The notes below the pieces were generated by a model, which was not told the origin of the DNA, did no database searches, and saw only the letters and a program-made list of their open reading frames with translations. The translations under genes were made by a program, and so were the position numbers. DNA of 64,000 nucleotides from Lasioglossum baleicum. Its lineage: Eukaryota > Arthropoda > Insecta > Hymenoptera > Halictidae. The stretch is from NCBI RefSeq assembly GCF_051020765.1, contig NC_134944.1:7626001-7690000 (forward strand), read 5' to 3'. Shown here one piece after another: positions 54,770-64,000 of the stretch; position 1 is the first letter of the stretch, and each line of letters starts with the position of its first letter.

Positions 54770-55235
54770 CGTTTTTTAAACTTCTCGCGTATTTAAACAG
54801 CACTTTGAAGTAAATGCAGAAAAATTTTCAGCTTAAACAATTCATTTTTTGTTAAGTTATAACAATTTTAGTGAGAGTTCTCTCCTTGACTGAAAGAATT
54901 TAGGGGTTGCTTCCGTTCAGCATTTTTCATTCCTAAACGGCTTGTGGTAAATTTATTAAAAAATTTCCACATTTAGACAGTACTTTGAAGAACATCTACA
55001 AAAATTTTCAGCTTAGACAATTCATTTTTTGTTGAGTTATAACAATTTTAGTGAGAGTTCTCTCCTTGACTGAAAGAATTTAGAGGTTGCTCCTTTCACA
55101 ATTTTTTATACCTAAACGGCTTGTGGTAAATTTATAAAAAAATTTCCACATTTAGACAGTACTTTGAAGAACATCTACAAAAATTTTCGGCTTAAACAAT
55201 TGATTTTTTGGTAAGATACTGAATTTTTTTCGAGG
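54770..55235 (+). repeat. 186-bp family S array, about 2.5 monomers
   Basis: Two nearly identical monomers with GTTATAACAATTTTAGTGAG, AGTTCTCTCCTTGACTGAAA and AACGGCTTGTGGTAAATTTA. Confidence 0.92.
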
Positions 55236-56369
55236 GTCTGTCCGTGAGAAATTCGTCTAATGCTTTCAAAAATCTGCAAGGGTAACTGCAGGACTGAAAG
55301 CCTGATGGGGGTATGCTATAACAAGCATAATCAATCTGTCCCAGATCCTCCGGTGATCATTCTCGTCCCAAAGGACAGTTCGCAGCGGGATTTTCCTGGT
55401 CGGCTTGTGAACGGGTGTCGTTTTTTCCCGTTCTGCGATGTTGGAGAAGCTTGCTCGCGAGGGTGTACGGGGATGCACGGGGGTGGTGGAGGATCGCAAA
55501 CAGAGAGATCCCTGTCTCGTTAGGTCCGAACTTTCCGTCGCAATCAGGCCTCGTTCCGGCATGTCGCAAGCCTCGCAAGAGCGAAAAGAGTGGCGCAAAC
55601 GGGGCCGGAGAACCCTTTTAACCGAGGGTTCATTACTCGGGGCTCGTGACCCGGTTTTAATTAAATGTACTCACGCGCGCGTGATTGCGTGTGCCGCCTC
55701 TGTAACACGGTGTCCTTACGCGGCGTGCCGTCACGCGAGCCGTTGCGTGCACGCACTGTGCCACTGCCATAAACGCGGCCGCATGGAGTCCCATACACCG
55801 TTCCATTATGTTCCTGTCAAGATTCCAGGCCTTTTTATTGGCTTTGAATTTGACTGAGATCGTATCTCTCCCCCTTCGAGAGATTATTTCGAACATGTTT
55901 GACAAGACTCAGATTTATGGGGTTCTATGGGAATATAGTAGGCAGAGGAAAAAGGCTGTTCGGAGTTAGGGGTGCGAGTTGTTATATTTCTGAGGAAATT
56001 AGTTGGGTGAAATATAAAACAGTAATAGATTAGAAAAAATTCAAGAATATTGCAATGTTATTTTTAACGTATCAAAGTCGTTAAGGGATGGAATAAATTC
56101 TTACGTTATTCCGCAATCAATGCAGAATAATTTTATTTTGAAGTCTAATTGTATTCACGAAATAAAAAAACTAACGTCAATTATAGGAAACAGAGGCTAA
56201 ATTAAAGTGTGATTCTTCTTTTAATTATTTCAATAAATTTCCAAGAACGCAACGATATTTTTTGTTCTCATCAATCTTTAGTATTTTAGCTAGACATTTT
56301 GTAATAAAGTCCGCGGTCCAGTTATGATACTCCTACGCCAATGAAAAGTGAGACAGAATCTAAATACAA
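55236..56369. other. No gene recognised
   Basis: GC-rich single-copy DNA (55260-55860) with overlapping frames of 68-139 codons on both strands, then AT-rich DNA. A weak TAATAAAGTCCGCGGTCCAG motif is at 56304. Confidence 0.5.
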
Positions 56370-56665
56370 TTGACTCAGCAATGATCAGATAAAGTAGAAT
56401 ATGTTCGCAGTGGTCAGACGAGGGGGTGTAGGTCGGCGAATGGTCAGGCAAGGTAGCATGTGTCTCTCGGTGGGCAGATTCAAGTGGAAAGTCACTAGCA
56501 GTGGACAGGGACAAGTAGAATAAATCTGTCTGTGGTCAGACGGAACTAGAATATCTCCGTTTGTGGTTAGACGAAGGTAGAATAACTCCGTATGTGGTCA
56601 GACGAAGGTGGAGTGCATTCCAGTGGCCCGGTGAAGGTCGATATATCTGCTTGCGGTCAGATGAT
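56370..56665. repeat. Minisatellite, about 37-bp CTGTGGTCAGAC units
   Basis: TGTGGTCAGACGRARSTAGAATA-like units repeat about seven times with strong decay. The best are near 56530, 56568 and 56594. Related units occur at 56865-56940 and 60625-60960. Confidence 0.75.
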
Positions 56666-56934
56666 AGTATTATTAATAGACTGTGAACTTTATGCATTTA
56701 TGACAAAAGTGAGTGGGTGAAACAGTAGTGAGATATAACTAAATATAATTTTAATAACAGCTTCTTAAAATTATTCCAGTGGCCTGCACATGATGTTTAA
56801 CATTTTTATTTGTGAAGGTCCGCAATCATTGATTTAATGGTTAATGTTAATAGTGAAAGTAGAATAAGTCCGTCTGTGGTCAGACACATCTAGAACGTCT
56901 CCACCTGTGATCAGAAAAATAGATTGCTTCAGTC
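56666..56934. other. AT-rich DNA with one terminal motif and minisatellite remnants
   Basis: TAATAGACTGTGAACTTTAT followed by GCATTTATG (about 56675) is a variant of the dispersed terminal motif. CTGTGGTCAGACACATCTAG is at 56874. No gene. Confidence 0.5.
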
Positions 56935-57580
56935 CAAGATCAGAAATTGTTCAAACTTTGCGAGCAGTTAGACGGTTGTTTAAAGAACATATAGAAAAAT
57001 TTTCAACTTAAACAAATTATTTTTGGATAAGATATAACAATTTTAGTCCCCGTCCTTCGGTGAAAGAATTTAGGGGTCCTGTTAGACTTGCTGTCTTTCA
57101 GAATTTTTCATAACTGAACGGCTTGCGATAAATTTACAAAAATTCTTCCATATTTTGCCAGTACTTTGAAAAACATATAGGAAAATTGTCAGCTTAAACA
57201 ATTTATTTTTGGATAAGATATAACAATTTTAGTCCCCGTCCTTCGGTGAAAGAATTTAGGGGTTGTGCTAGACTTGCGGTCTTTCAGAATTTTTCATAAC
57301 TGAACGGCTTGCGATAAATTTACAAAAATTCTTCCATATTTAGCCAGTACTTTGAAAAACATATAGGAAAATTGTCAGCTTAAACAATTTATTTTTGGAT
57401 AAGATATAACAATTTTAGTCCCCGTCCTTCGGTGAAAGAATTTAGGGGTTGTGCTAGACTTGCGGTCTTTCAGAATTTTTCATAACTGAACGGCTTGCGA
57501 TAAATTTACAAAAATTCTTCCATATTTAGCCAGTACTTTGAAAAACATATAGGAAAATTTTCAACTTAATATTTTTAACG
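56935..57580 (+). repeat. 186-bp family S array, 3.5 monomers, most regular
   Basis: AACGGCTTGCGATAAATTTA occurs at 57117, 57303 and 57489, exactly 186 bp apart. Monomers are almost identical, so this is the youngest or best-homogenised array of the family. Confidence 0.95.
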
Positions 57581-58200
57581 TTTAATGTTGCTCCCCTCAA
57601 TCGAGCCTACACTTGGCAGGTTTGAAATTCCTCAGGGGATTCGACAGTTTCCCAGTAATGTAGATCAGGTAGGTTCCCGGGATTGATCAGGGGCGGACTT
57701 GGACAATCGTCTGGGAAGAGGAGACCCTTAAGCAGGAGGAAGTAGGAAGCCTGAGGCTGATACGTGAGGGGAATACCTGAGCACATGAGGCCTGGGGGGT
57801 GGGGGGAACTCGTGTTCCCGGGCAACAGTCATTGTGCTTAGAAGTAGCTTAAGCTAATTGTGAGAGCCGCCCTGGGAATTTCTCTCGCACGGCTAATGGG
57901 GCGGAGCCGGAGTGGCTCTTCAGGAACGCTATCGTGCTCGAGCTGATTAAGTGCGCCGTGGACCGATGTCAGAAGACGATAATTTGCATCCGGATTATGT
58001 CGCCGTGCACCGGATGTACCGGATGCACCGAATGCAACGCAGAGAGACCCTCTTGAGGCCGCGTAAAACCTGGCCTCTCGACGGGACTCGACGAGCTAAC
58101 CCAGAATCGAATCGCGCGGTGGCTGATCGTTAGCCTGATCGATTACTATTCTCTCTGCCCCCTCCCCTCTATTCCACCCCTCTCTCTCCCTTTTCTTGAT
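57581..58200. other. No gene recognised
   Basis: GC-containing single-copy DNA with short frames only. Confidence 0.5.
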
Positions 58201-58202
58201 GA

Positions 58203-58811
58203 GTAGACTGCGGATCTTAATGCATTTGTAGCAAAATTGAATAGGTGAAATTGAAAATTGTTGGAGAATTTAAAGAACTTTCGGATTTCATCCCCTAAAT
58301 TTGTCCACAAGTGCGATTTGCAATGAACTATTTATATAAATTGAATAGATGAAAAATTGAAAATGTCGATATATGATCTCTCCTCTATTAAAATCATTAA
58401 GGGAAGAAATAACTTACTTGATTAATCTTACTCTTTCGGATTTCATCCCCTAAATTTTTCCACTATTGCTAAAGATTTGACAGTGGTCGCACAGAAAATA
58501 CGATTTCCAATTAACTATAATCAGTAGACTGCGAATCTTTATGCATTTGTAGCAAAATTGAGTAGATAAAATTGAAAATTGTTGGAAAATTTAAAAAATT
58601 GGAAACACCAATACCATATTTTTCCACAGAAGGAACGATCTCTATTCAATATCAGTTTATTTCAGTTTGTTTATGAAACCGTTTGTTGATATATGATTTC
58701 TCTCTCGTCTATTAAAATCATTAAGGGAAGAAATAACATTCAGCTTGGTTTCTATTTCTTGCAATAGATGCAGACAATTTTTATTTTGCATAAAGATCCG
58801 CAGTCTAGTGA
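58203..58811. mobile_element. Candidate element bounded by AGTAGACTGCGGATCTTAAT termini
   Basis: The left end AGTAGACTGCGGATCTTAAT continues GCATTTGTAGC. The right end ATAAAGATCCGCAGTCTAGT (58789-58808) is its inverted partner. An internal second copy, AGTAGACTGCGAATCTTTAT, starts at 58522 and repeats the following TTGTAGCAAAATTGARTAG and AAATTGAAAATTGTTGG. TTAAAATCATTAAGGGAAGA also occurs twice (58396, 58715). Two overlapping or nested copies are likely. Confidence 0.6.
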
Positions 58812-58835
58812 TGAGCTTTCGCGATAAAAACACTG

Positions 58836-58836
<1 letters not shown>

Positions 58837-58875
<39 letters not shown>
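58837..58875. repeat. (CT)n microsatellite
   Basis: About 38 bases of uninterrupted CT dinucleotides. Confidence 0.95.
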
Positions 58876-58876
<1 letters not shown>

Positions 58877-59199
58877 CTTGGTTAGTGTTATTATTTTTCC
58901 GCGGCAGCGTATCGCGGAATGGTCCCGTCGGATATACAGGTTAACAGCGATGTCGTGACCTGGATGTTCAGGACGTTCCGATGCGCCGTTACGATGCTAC
59001 GTGGACGGAATTCGCGACGACTGGCTTTCGGCGAGCGTGCGCCGCTGATCTCGACCCGATGGGAATGGATAAGCTATCTCTGATGACCGCCGATGCGTCG
59101 TGATCGTCGCCTGTTCCGATTTCGCTAAGTGGACATATCCGCTCTTATCACTTTTATAATCTATGAAATTTGAATAGTTGGAAGCCCATGGGGCCCATC
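58876..59199. other. No gene recognised
   Basis: CpG-containing single-copy stretch, nothing recognised. Confidence 0.5.
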
Positions 59200-60025
59200 A
59201 ATAGGAATTTTTTAATAGATCCTCGAGTAGCAATAGCAATTTTCATTTGTGAACCACTATTCACCCCTAATCACGTGATTGAATAACTTATTTGAAATGA
59301 TTTTTTAATAGTTCCTTGGGTTACAATAGCAATTTTTATTTGTGAACCACAACTCACCCCTAATCACGTAATTTAATAATTTATTTCGGAATTAATATTG
59401 AAATGATTTTTTAATAGTTCCTTGGGTTACAATAGCAATTTTTGTTTGTAAACCACAACTCACCCCTAATCACGTAATTTAATCATTTATTTTGGAATTA
59501 ATATTGAAATGATTTTTTAATAGTTCCTTGGGTTACAATAACAATTTTAATTTGTAAACCACAACTCGCCCCTCATCACGTAATTTGATTATTTATTTTG
59601 GAATTAATATTGAAATGATTTTTTAAGAGATCCTTGGGTAGCAATAGCAATTTTTATTTGGGAACCACAACTCACCCTTAATCACGTAATTTAATAATTT
59701 ATTTTGGAATTAATATTGAAATGATTTTTTAATAGTTCCATGGGGTACAATAACAATTTTAATTTGTAAACCACAACTCACCCCTCATCATGTAATTTGA
59801 TTATTTATTTTAGAATTAATATTGAAATGATTTTTTAAGAGATCCTTGGGTTACAATAACAATTTTAATTTGTAAACCACAACTCACCCCTCATCACGTA
59901 ATTTGATTATTTATTTCGGAATTAATATTGAAATGATTTTTTAATAGTTCCTTGGGCAGAGCAATAGCAATTTTTATTTGGGAACCACAACTCACCCCTA
60001 ATCACGTAATTTAATAATTTTTATA
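59200..60025. repeat. Tandem array, 106-bp family K
   Basis: About eight monomers. GTTCCTTGGG or GATCCTTGGG occurs at about 59311, 59417, 59523 and 59629, at 106-bp spacing. Each has TTACAATAGCAATTTTTATT, AACCACAACTCACCCCTAAT and a CACGTAATTTAATAATTTAT-like block. CCTAATCACGTAA is the best conserved part. Confidence 0.93.
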
Positions 60026-60609
60026 TAGAAATGATTTTCTAATCTTTCTTTTGGCAACTGTAATAAAAAGATGTAAGAAAGTGTTGTTTCTATGCGCGCG
60101 CGCGCAAAATAAAAATTTTCTACCCGTGGAGTGTAACAAAAATGTATTTTCATTCTTCAGAAATGTAGGTTTATATTCTTCTAATGCCTTTAGTGTTTCA
60201 AATTACACTTATTAATTTTTCTCATAAATGCATGAAACGCAAAGTGATTAACATTCGAAAGCTGGAGACATTAATCCCGTGTAATGAGATTGAAAAGGTA
60301 TGTCCGTGAATCGGGAGAAAACTTCCGCAGAGAATTGCAGGATGTTCGAAACGGAATTAGTTTAAAAGAGAGAAACGTTTAAAAAGTTCGCCAGCAGACT
60401 GGCATAATTCACTTGAGCTCAGTTGTTTTGGAACGTAACGAAGATATTAAGGAAACGATGTTAAAAGTTTGCAAATTGTTCGCGACGCGAAACAACGTTT
60501 CCGGAGAGTTAATTATTTCTTAGCGGAATTAAATCATTGAATAATTGATTTTCACGATATTTGAAGATCTGTTTCGTTGTACACTGATTCTTCTATCTTC
60601 GGTGCTTAG
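60026..60609. other. No gene recognised; short CG run
   Basis: AT-rich DNA. ATGCGCGCGCGCGC at 60093-60106 is an unusual CG-dinucleotide run. No coding frame. Confidence 0.5.
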
Positions 60610-60960
60610 GATCCCAGTGTATGGTCAAGCACAGTGGAATATCTCAGTCTGTGGTCAGACAAAGTGGAATAAATTATCACAAAAATGGTCGAATGCGAAA
60701 GTGTACACATTACAAGAATTTAAGGACATGGTTGCATCATTTCAACAATTTTTGGTCCTTTCAAAGCTGAATGAATCGATGAACAAGTAGAATCGTGTGG
60801 CAAATGTCGGACGAAGTAGATCATCTCGTCGAATATCGACCACAGTAGAACAGGACGAGCTGTTGTCAGCCGAAACTAGAATAGACCGGCCTGGGACCAT
60901 ACAAAAGTAATAAAGGTCAATCTGCGATCTGCCGAAAGTAGAATAGCCCTGTATACAATC
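60610..60960. repeat. Decayed minisatellite, CTGTGGTCAGAC units
   Basis: CAGTCTGTGGTCAGACAAAG at 60645 is the best unit. Neighbouring AAGTAGAAT and GTGGAATA phrases continue the pattern with decay. Same family as 56370-56665. Confidence 0.6.
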
Positions 60961-61019
60961 TTCGAAAACAGAGAAGGGTCACTTTAAACAGATTAAGTCA
61001 CTTTAAATTTGGCACTATT

Positions 61020-62200
61020 TCTTATTTGTGAAGATCAGAGTTCGACAAGTGGTTAATGGAATTGTATAAAATTATTAATTGTAAAAGAAACAGTATCTTT
61101 TTATAATTAGAAATAACAATTCTCAGTGGAAGACCCTGCAGAATATTCAGAGATTCGAGTTGTCATTCTTCGACACATGATTAGTAAAATTGTGAAGGAT
61201 TCTAAAATTGTCAAACAATTACTAATTGTAAAAACACAGTGTTTCTTTTATAATTTAAAATACCATTTATTAATGGAAGACCCTGCAGAATATTCAGAGA
61301 TTCGAGTTGTCATTCTTCGACACTTGATTAGTAAAATTGTGAAGGATTCTAAAATTGTCAAACAATTACTAATTGTAAAAACACAGTGTTTCTAAATTTA
61401 TAATTTAAAATACCATTTATCAATGGAAGACCCTGCAGAATATTCAGAGATTCGAGTTGTCATTCTTCGACACATGATTAGTAAAATTGTGAAGGATTCT
61501 AAAATTGTCAAACAATTACTAATTGTAAAAACACAGTGTTTCTAAATTTATAATTTAAAATACCATTTATCAATGGAAGACCCTGCAGAATATTCAGAGA
61601 TTCGAGTTGTCATTCTTCGACACATGATTAGTAAAATTGTGAACGATTCTAAAATTGTCAAACAATTATTAATTGTAAAAATAATAGTGTTTCTTTTACA
61701 ATTTAAAATACCATTTATCAATGGAAGACCCTGCAGAATATTCAGAGATTCGAGTTGTCATTCTTCGACACATGATTAGTAAAATTGTGAAGGATTCTAA
61801 AATGGTCAAACAATTACTAATTGTAAAAACACAGTGTTTCTTTTATAAGTTAAAATACCATTTATCAATGGAATTCTCTGTAGAATATTCAGAGATTCGA
61901 GTTGTCACTCTTCGAGAAATGATTAGTAAAATTGTGAAAAATTCTAAAATTGTCGAACAATTACTAATTGTAAAAACACAGTGTTTCTTTTACAATTTAA
62001 AATACGATTTCTCAATGGAAGACTCTGTAGAATATTCAGAGATTCGAGTTGTCACTCTCAGACACATGATTAGTAAAATTGTGAAAGATTTTAAAATTGT
62101 CAAACAATTATTAATTGTAAAAATAATAGTGTTTCTTTTACAATTTAAAATAGCATTTCTCAATGGAAGACTCTGTAGAATATTCAGTGATCCGAGGAAG
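61020..62200. repeat. Tandem array, about 147-bp family L
   Basis: Eight units. ATGGAAGACCCTGCAG or its variant starts near 61126, 61273, 61423, 61573, 61721, 61868, 62015 and 62163 (spacing 147, 150, 150, 148, 147, 147, 148). A diverged unit may precede. Each unit can be read as MEDPAEYSEIRVVILRHMIS and onward for about 49 residues. Frames are open for two units (61126-61395) and for three and a half (61721-62257). TAA in TTTCTAAATTTA breaks units two and three, and unit four shifts frame. No known protein matches, so repeat is preferred over gene. Confidence 0.9.
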
Positions 62201-62775
62201 TGTAGTTTGAATGTTTATCGGTGTAAAGAAAAATTGATTAAAAGATACGAAGCTTGAGAATTTTGGCCAGGAAAAGCATGTTTCCAGTTGACTGTACCGG
62301 TTCGGGATCGAACGGCGTGCAATAGGTTCGCATGCTTTTAATCGGAGTAAGAGAGCTCGGGTCGGGACGAGTCGTTCGAACGAATAACGAGGGCAGCTTG
62401 TTAATTCCCGCAGGTAGGTGAGCAACGGTGAAAAACACCGGTAAACAATTCGCGATAAATCGCTGAATACGATCGCGAATCTCCTTTCCCGCGACTCTCG
62501 GCGTCCTCGTTTAAGCCGCGCGTCGGCGTCGGTCGTTTAAAGCCGGCCATTCGTATTAATTATTCCCACGTCGGCCTGATTAACGAGCTCACCCGTGCAA
62601 TTTGTAGTCACGCTCGCGACCGCTCTAATGATAATATAGCTCCCGAAGAGAGGGAGAGGGAGAGAAATGAGAAAAAGGCAAACGAGCGATGACTTCGTTG
62701 GCGCCCAGACGCTATCGATCTCTCGGACTCTCGCACTGGACCGGACGATCAAACAGTTCATTAAGATTTTCACAG
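62201..62775. other. No gene recognised
   Basis: CpG-rich single-copy DNA with overlapping frames of 66-95 codons; GAGAGGGAGAGGGAGAG near 62650. Confidence 0.5.
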
Positions 62776-62830
62776 TAAATCTACCACTGCCGATCAAATA
62801 ACCGGTTTTATATTTCTCATTTCACAATTA
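62776..62830. mobile_element. Degraded piggyBac-like end
   Basis: CAGTAAATCTACCACTGCCGATCAAATAACCGG resembles the end at 19976-20020 in the order of blocks (TACCAC, GATCAAATAACCGG, then ATTTCACAAT). The palindrome is broken. Confidence 0.35.
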
Positions 62831-63140
62831 TTGCAATTATGAAGTTGCTTACATCGAAATTGATTCGATAAATTTCTTTATCCAAGCCAGAGTTGTGCTC
62901 ATTCAATTGCATTGTAATTTTAATTACATAGTATTTTGTAATTGTACTCCAACTGCAATTACGAATTATATTGTAATTTAATTACAATGTATTTTATAAT
63001 TGTACTTCCACACACTTGCAATTACGAATTATATTGTAATTGAACTGAATGAAGATCTGATTTATAAATTGCAATATGACTGAATCAAAATGTAATTCGA
63101 TTAATTTGTAATTATAATTCCTGGAGTAATTCAATTGCAA
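62830..63140. repeat. Short AT-rich repeats with TTGTAATT and AATTACGAATTATATTG
   Basis: GCAATTACGAATTATATTGT occurs at about 62954 and 63024, with TTGTAATTTTAATTACATAG-like and ACAATGTATTTTATAATTG blocks between. Spacing is about 70 bp and there are many local palindromes around AATTGCAATT. Confidence 0.7.
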
Positions 63141-64000
63141 TTCTGCACTACTCTGATCCAAGCACATATTGCCATAAAAATTGCACAGGATCTAAATGAA
63201 TAGAATCTTGTGATTTTTGTGTTAACAATATTTAATATATTGCAATTTATATAATTTAATATATAAATTATATAATGTTATATATTGCAATTTATAGATC
63301 TCTAAATGTGGTTTCAATTTCGTTTGAAACACATTTTTGTCAGATTAGTGGAACTGCCTGAAGAAACTAAAAAATGCTGAAAATAAATAAAATGTCGATT
63401 TCCACAAACAATCCAAAGATATTGTCGAAAAGAATTTCCATCACATTTTGCGTGTTTACTCCATGTATAATTCATTTCATTCGCGGAATGAAAGATTTTA
63501 AAATAAAGTCAAAATAGTTATTGTAGTATCGATCACTGAATTCCTTGATATATTTTCTTATATTCTTACATAGTGTCACATTAGTATTATATGTAGTATT
63601 ATAGTGTCGCACAGTACATATCACTAACTACCACAGGTGTTGCTTTTTTCCTTCGCGTCTTTCTCCTCGGGATCTACTCGGAAATTGAATTAATCCTCCC
63701 GAGATTATAAGAAAATCGTTGGGACTCGGCTTAATGGATTTCGCAGAACTCTTATTCGCTTCGAAAAAGTGGCACAAGCTTCCCGGTAAATATGTGTTGC
63801 GAGTTCATCGATTCTGCTTTCTCCCCGGTGCAAAAACGAGGAGAGTAAAAAGTGTTGTGAGGAAATTGAAGAGAAAAAAGCAGGAGAACAGAGTGGTAAA
63901 GGTAAAAATGGAATTTACAGGGTTGCGCCTACAGAAAATGGAGGAAAATGTAGTAATCTCCTGGGAGAGTTGTTGCAGCAACCCCCTGGGATCTTGAACG
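63141..64000. other. No gene recognised
   Basis: AT-rich single-copy DNA with an ATATAATTTAATATATAAAT low-complexity stretch near 63250, GC-richer from 63640. A 92-codon frame near the end lacks an ATG at its start and any domain. No calcineurin exon is visible. Confidence 0.5.

Noticed and set aside
63719..63997. 92-codon frame near the right edge, considered as a downstream calcineurin exon
   Set aside because: It contains none of the metallophosphatase motifs and does not begin at an ATG or a good acceptor.

Overview
The window looks like nuclear DNA of an insect, probably an aculeate hymenopteran (bee, ant or wasp). It has long AT-rich non-coding stretches between CpG-containing GC-rich patches, a spliced calcineurin A gene whose exon reads as an insect protein, many short palindromic DNA-transposon derivatives with TA or TTAA target sites, and no bacterial gene density. 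The species assignment is inference. Gene density is very low: I can support one conserved gene, one duplicated gene of unknown function and one small possible two-exon gene. Nearly all other long open frames fall in repeats or GC-rich non-coding DNA.

Layout. 1-10.5 kb: single-copy DNA broken up by tandem arrays and a few MITEs. 10.6-24.4 kb: an inverted pair of near-identical intronless genes (minus strand 10776-12302, plus strand 22734-24356). Both point outward and flank about 10 kb that holds a small gene (15910-16305, possibly spliced to 17485-17620), a 173-bp tandem array, a palindromic transposon and a nest of inverted repeats. The 5' flank of the plus copy lies inside one arm of that nest. 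25.3-28 kb: two consecutive exons of calcineurin A (25290-25614 and 27756-27959) with matching splice phase. The catalytic-domain exons were not found, so 27960-64000 is most simply read as a very large intron. It contains at least fourteen arrays of one 186-bp repeat family, several foldback elements and other tandem families.

The main structural theme is tandem repetition. At least nine apparently unrelated families have monomers of about 164-197 bp, and two more have about 147-150 bp, close to nucleosome spacing and core lengths. A second theme is the motif ATAAAGATCCGCAGTCTAGT, found at more than a dozen sites in both orientations; it bounds at least two candidate elements as inverted termini. 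The most unusual item is the duplicated unknown gene: it is intronless, rich in acidic residues and serine, has internal repeats, and its differences between copies look mostly amino-acid-changing. Array edges and repeat boundaries were read by eye and are approximate to about 10-30 bases.
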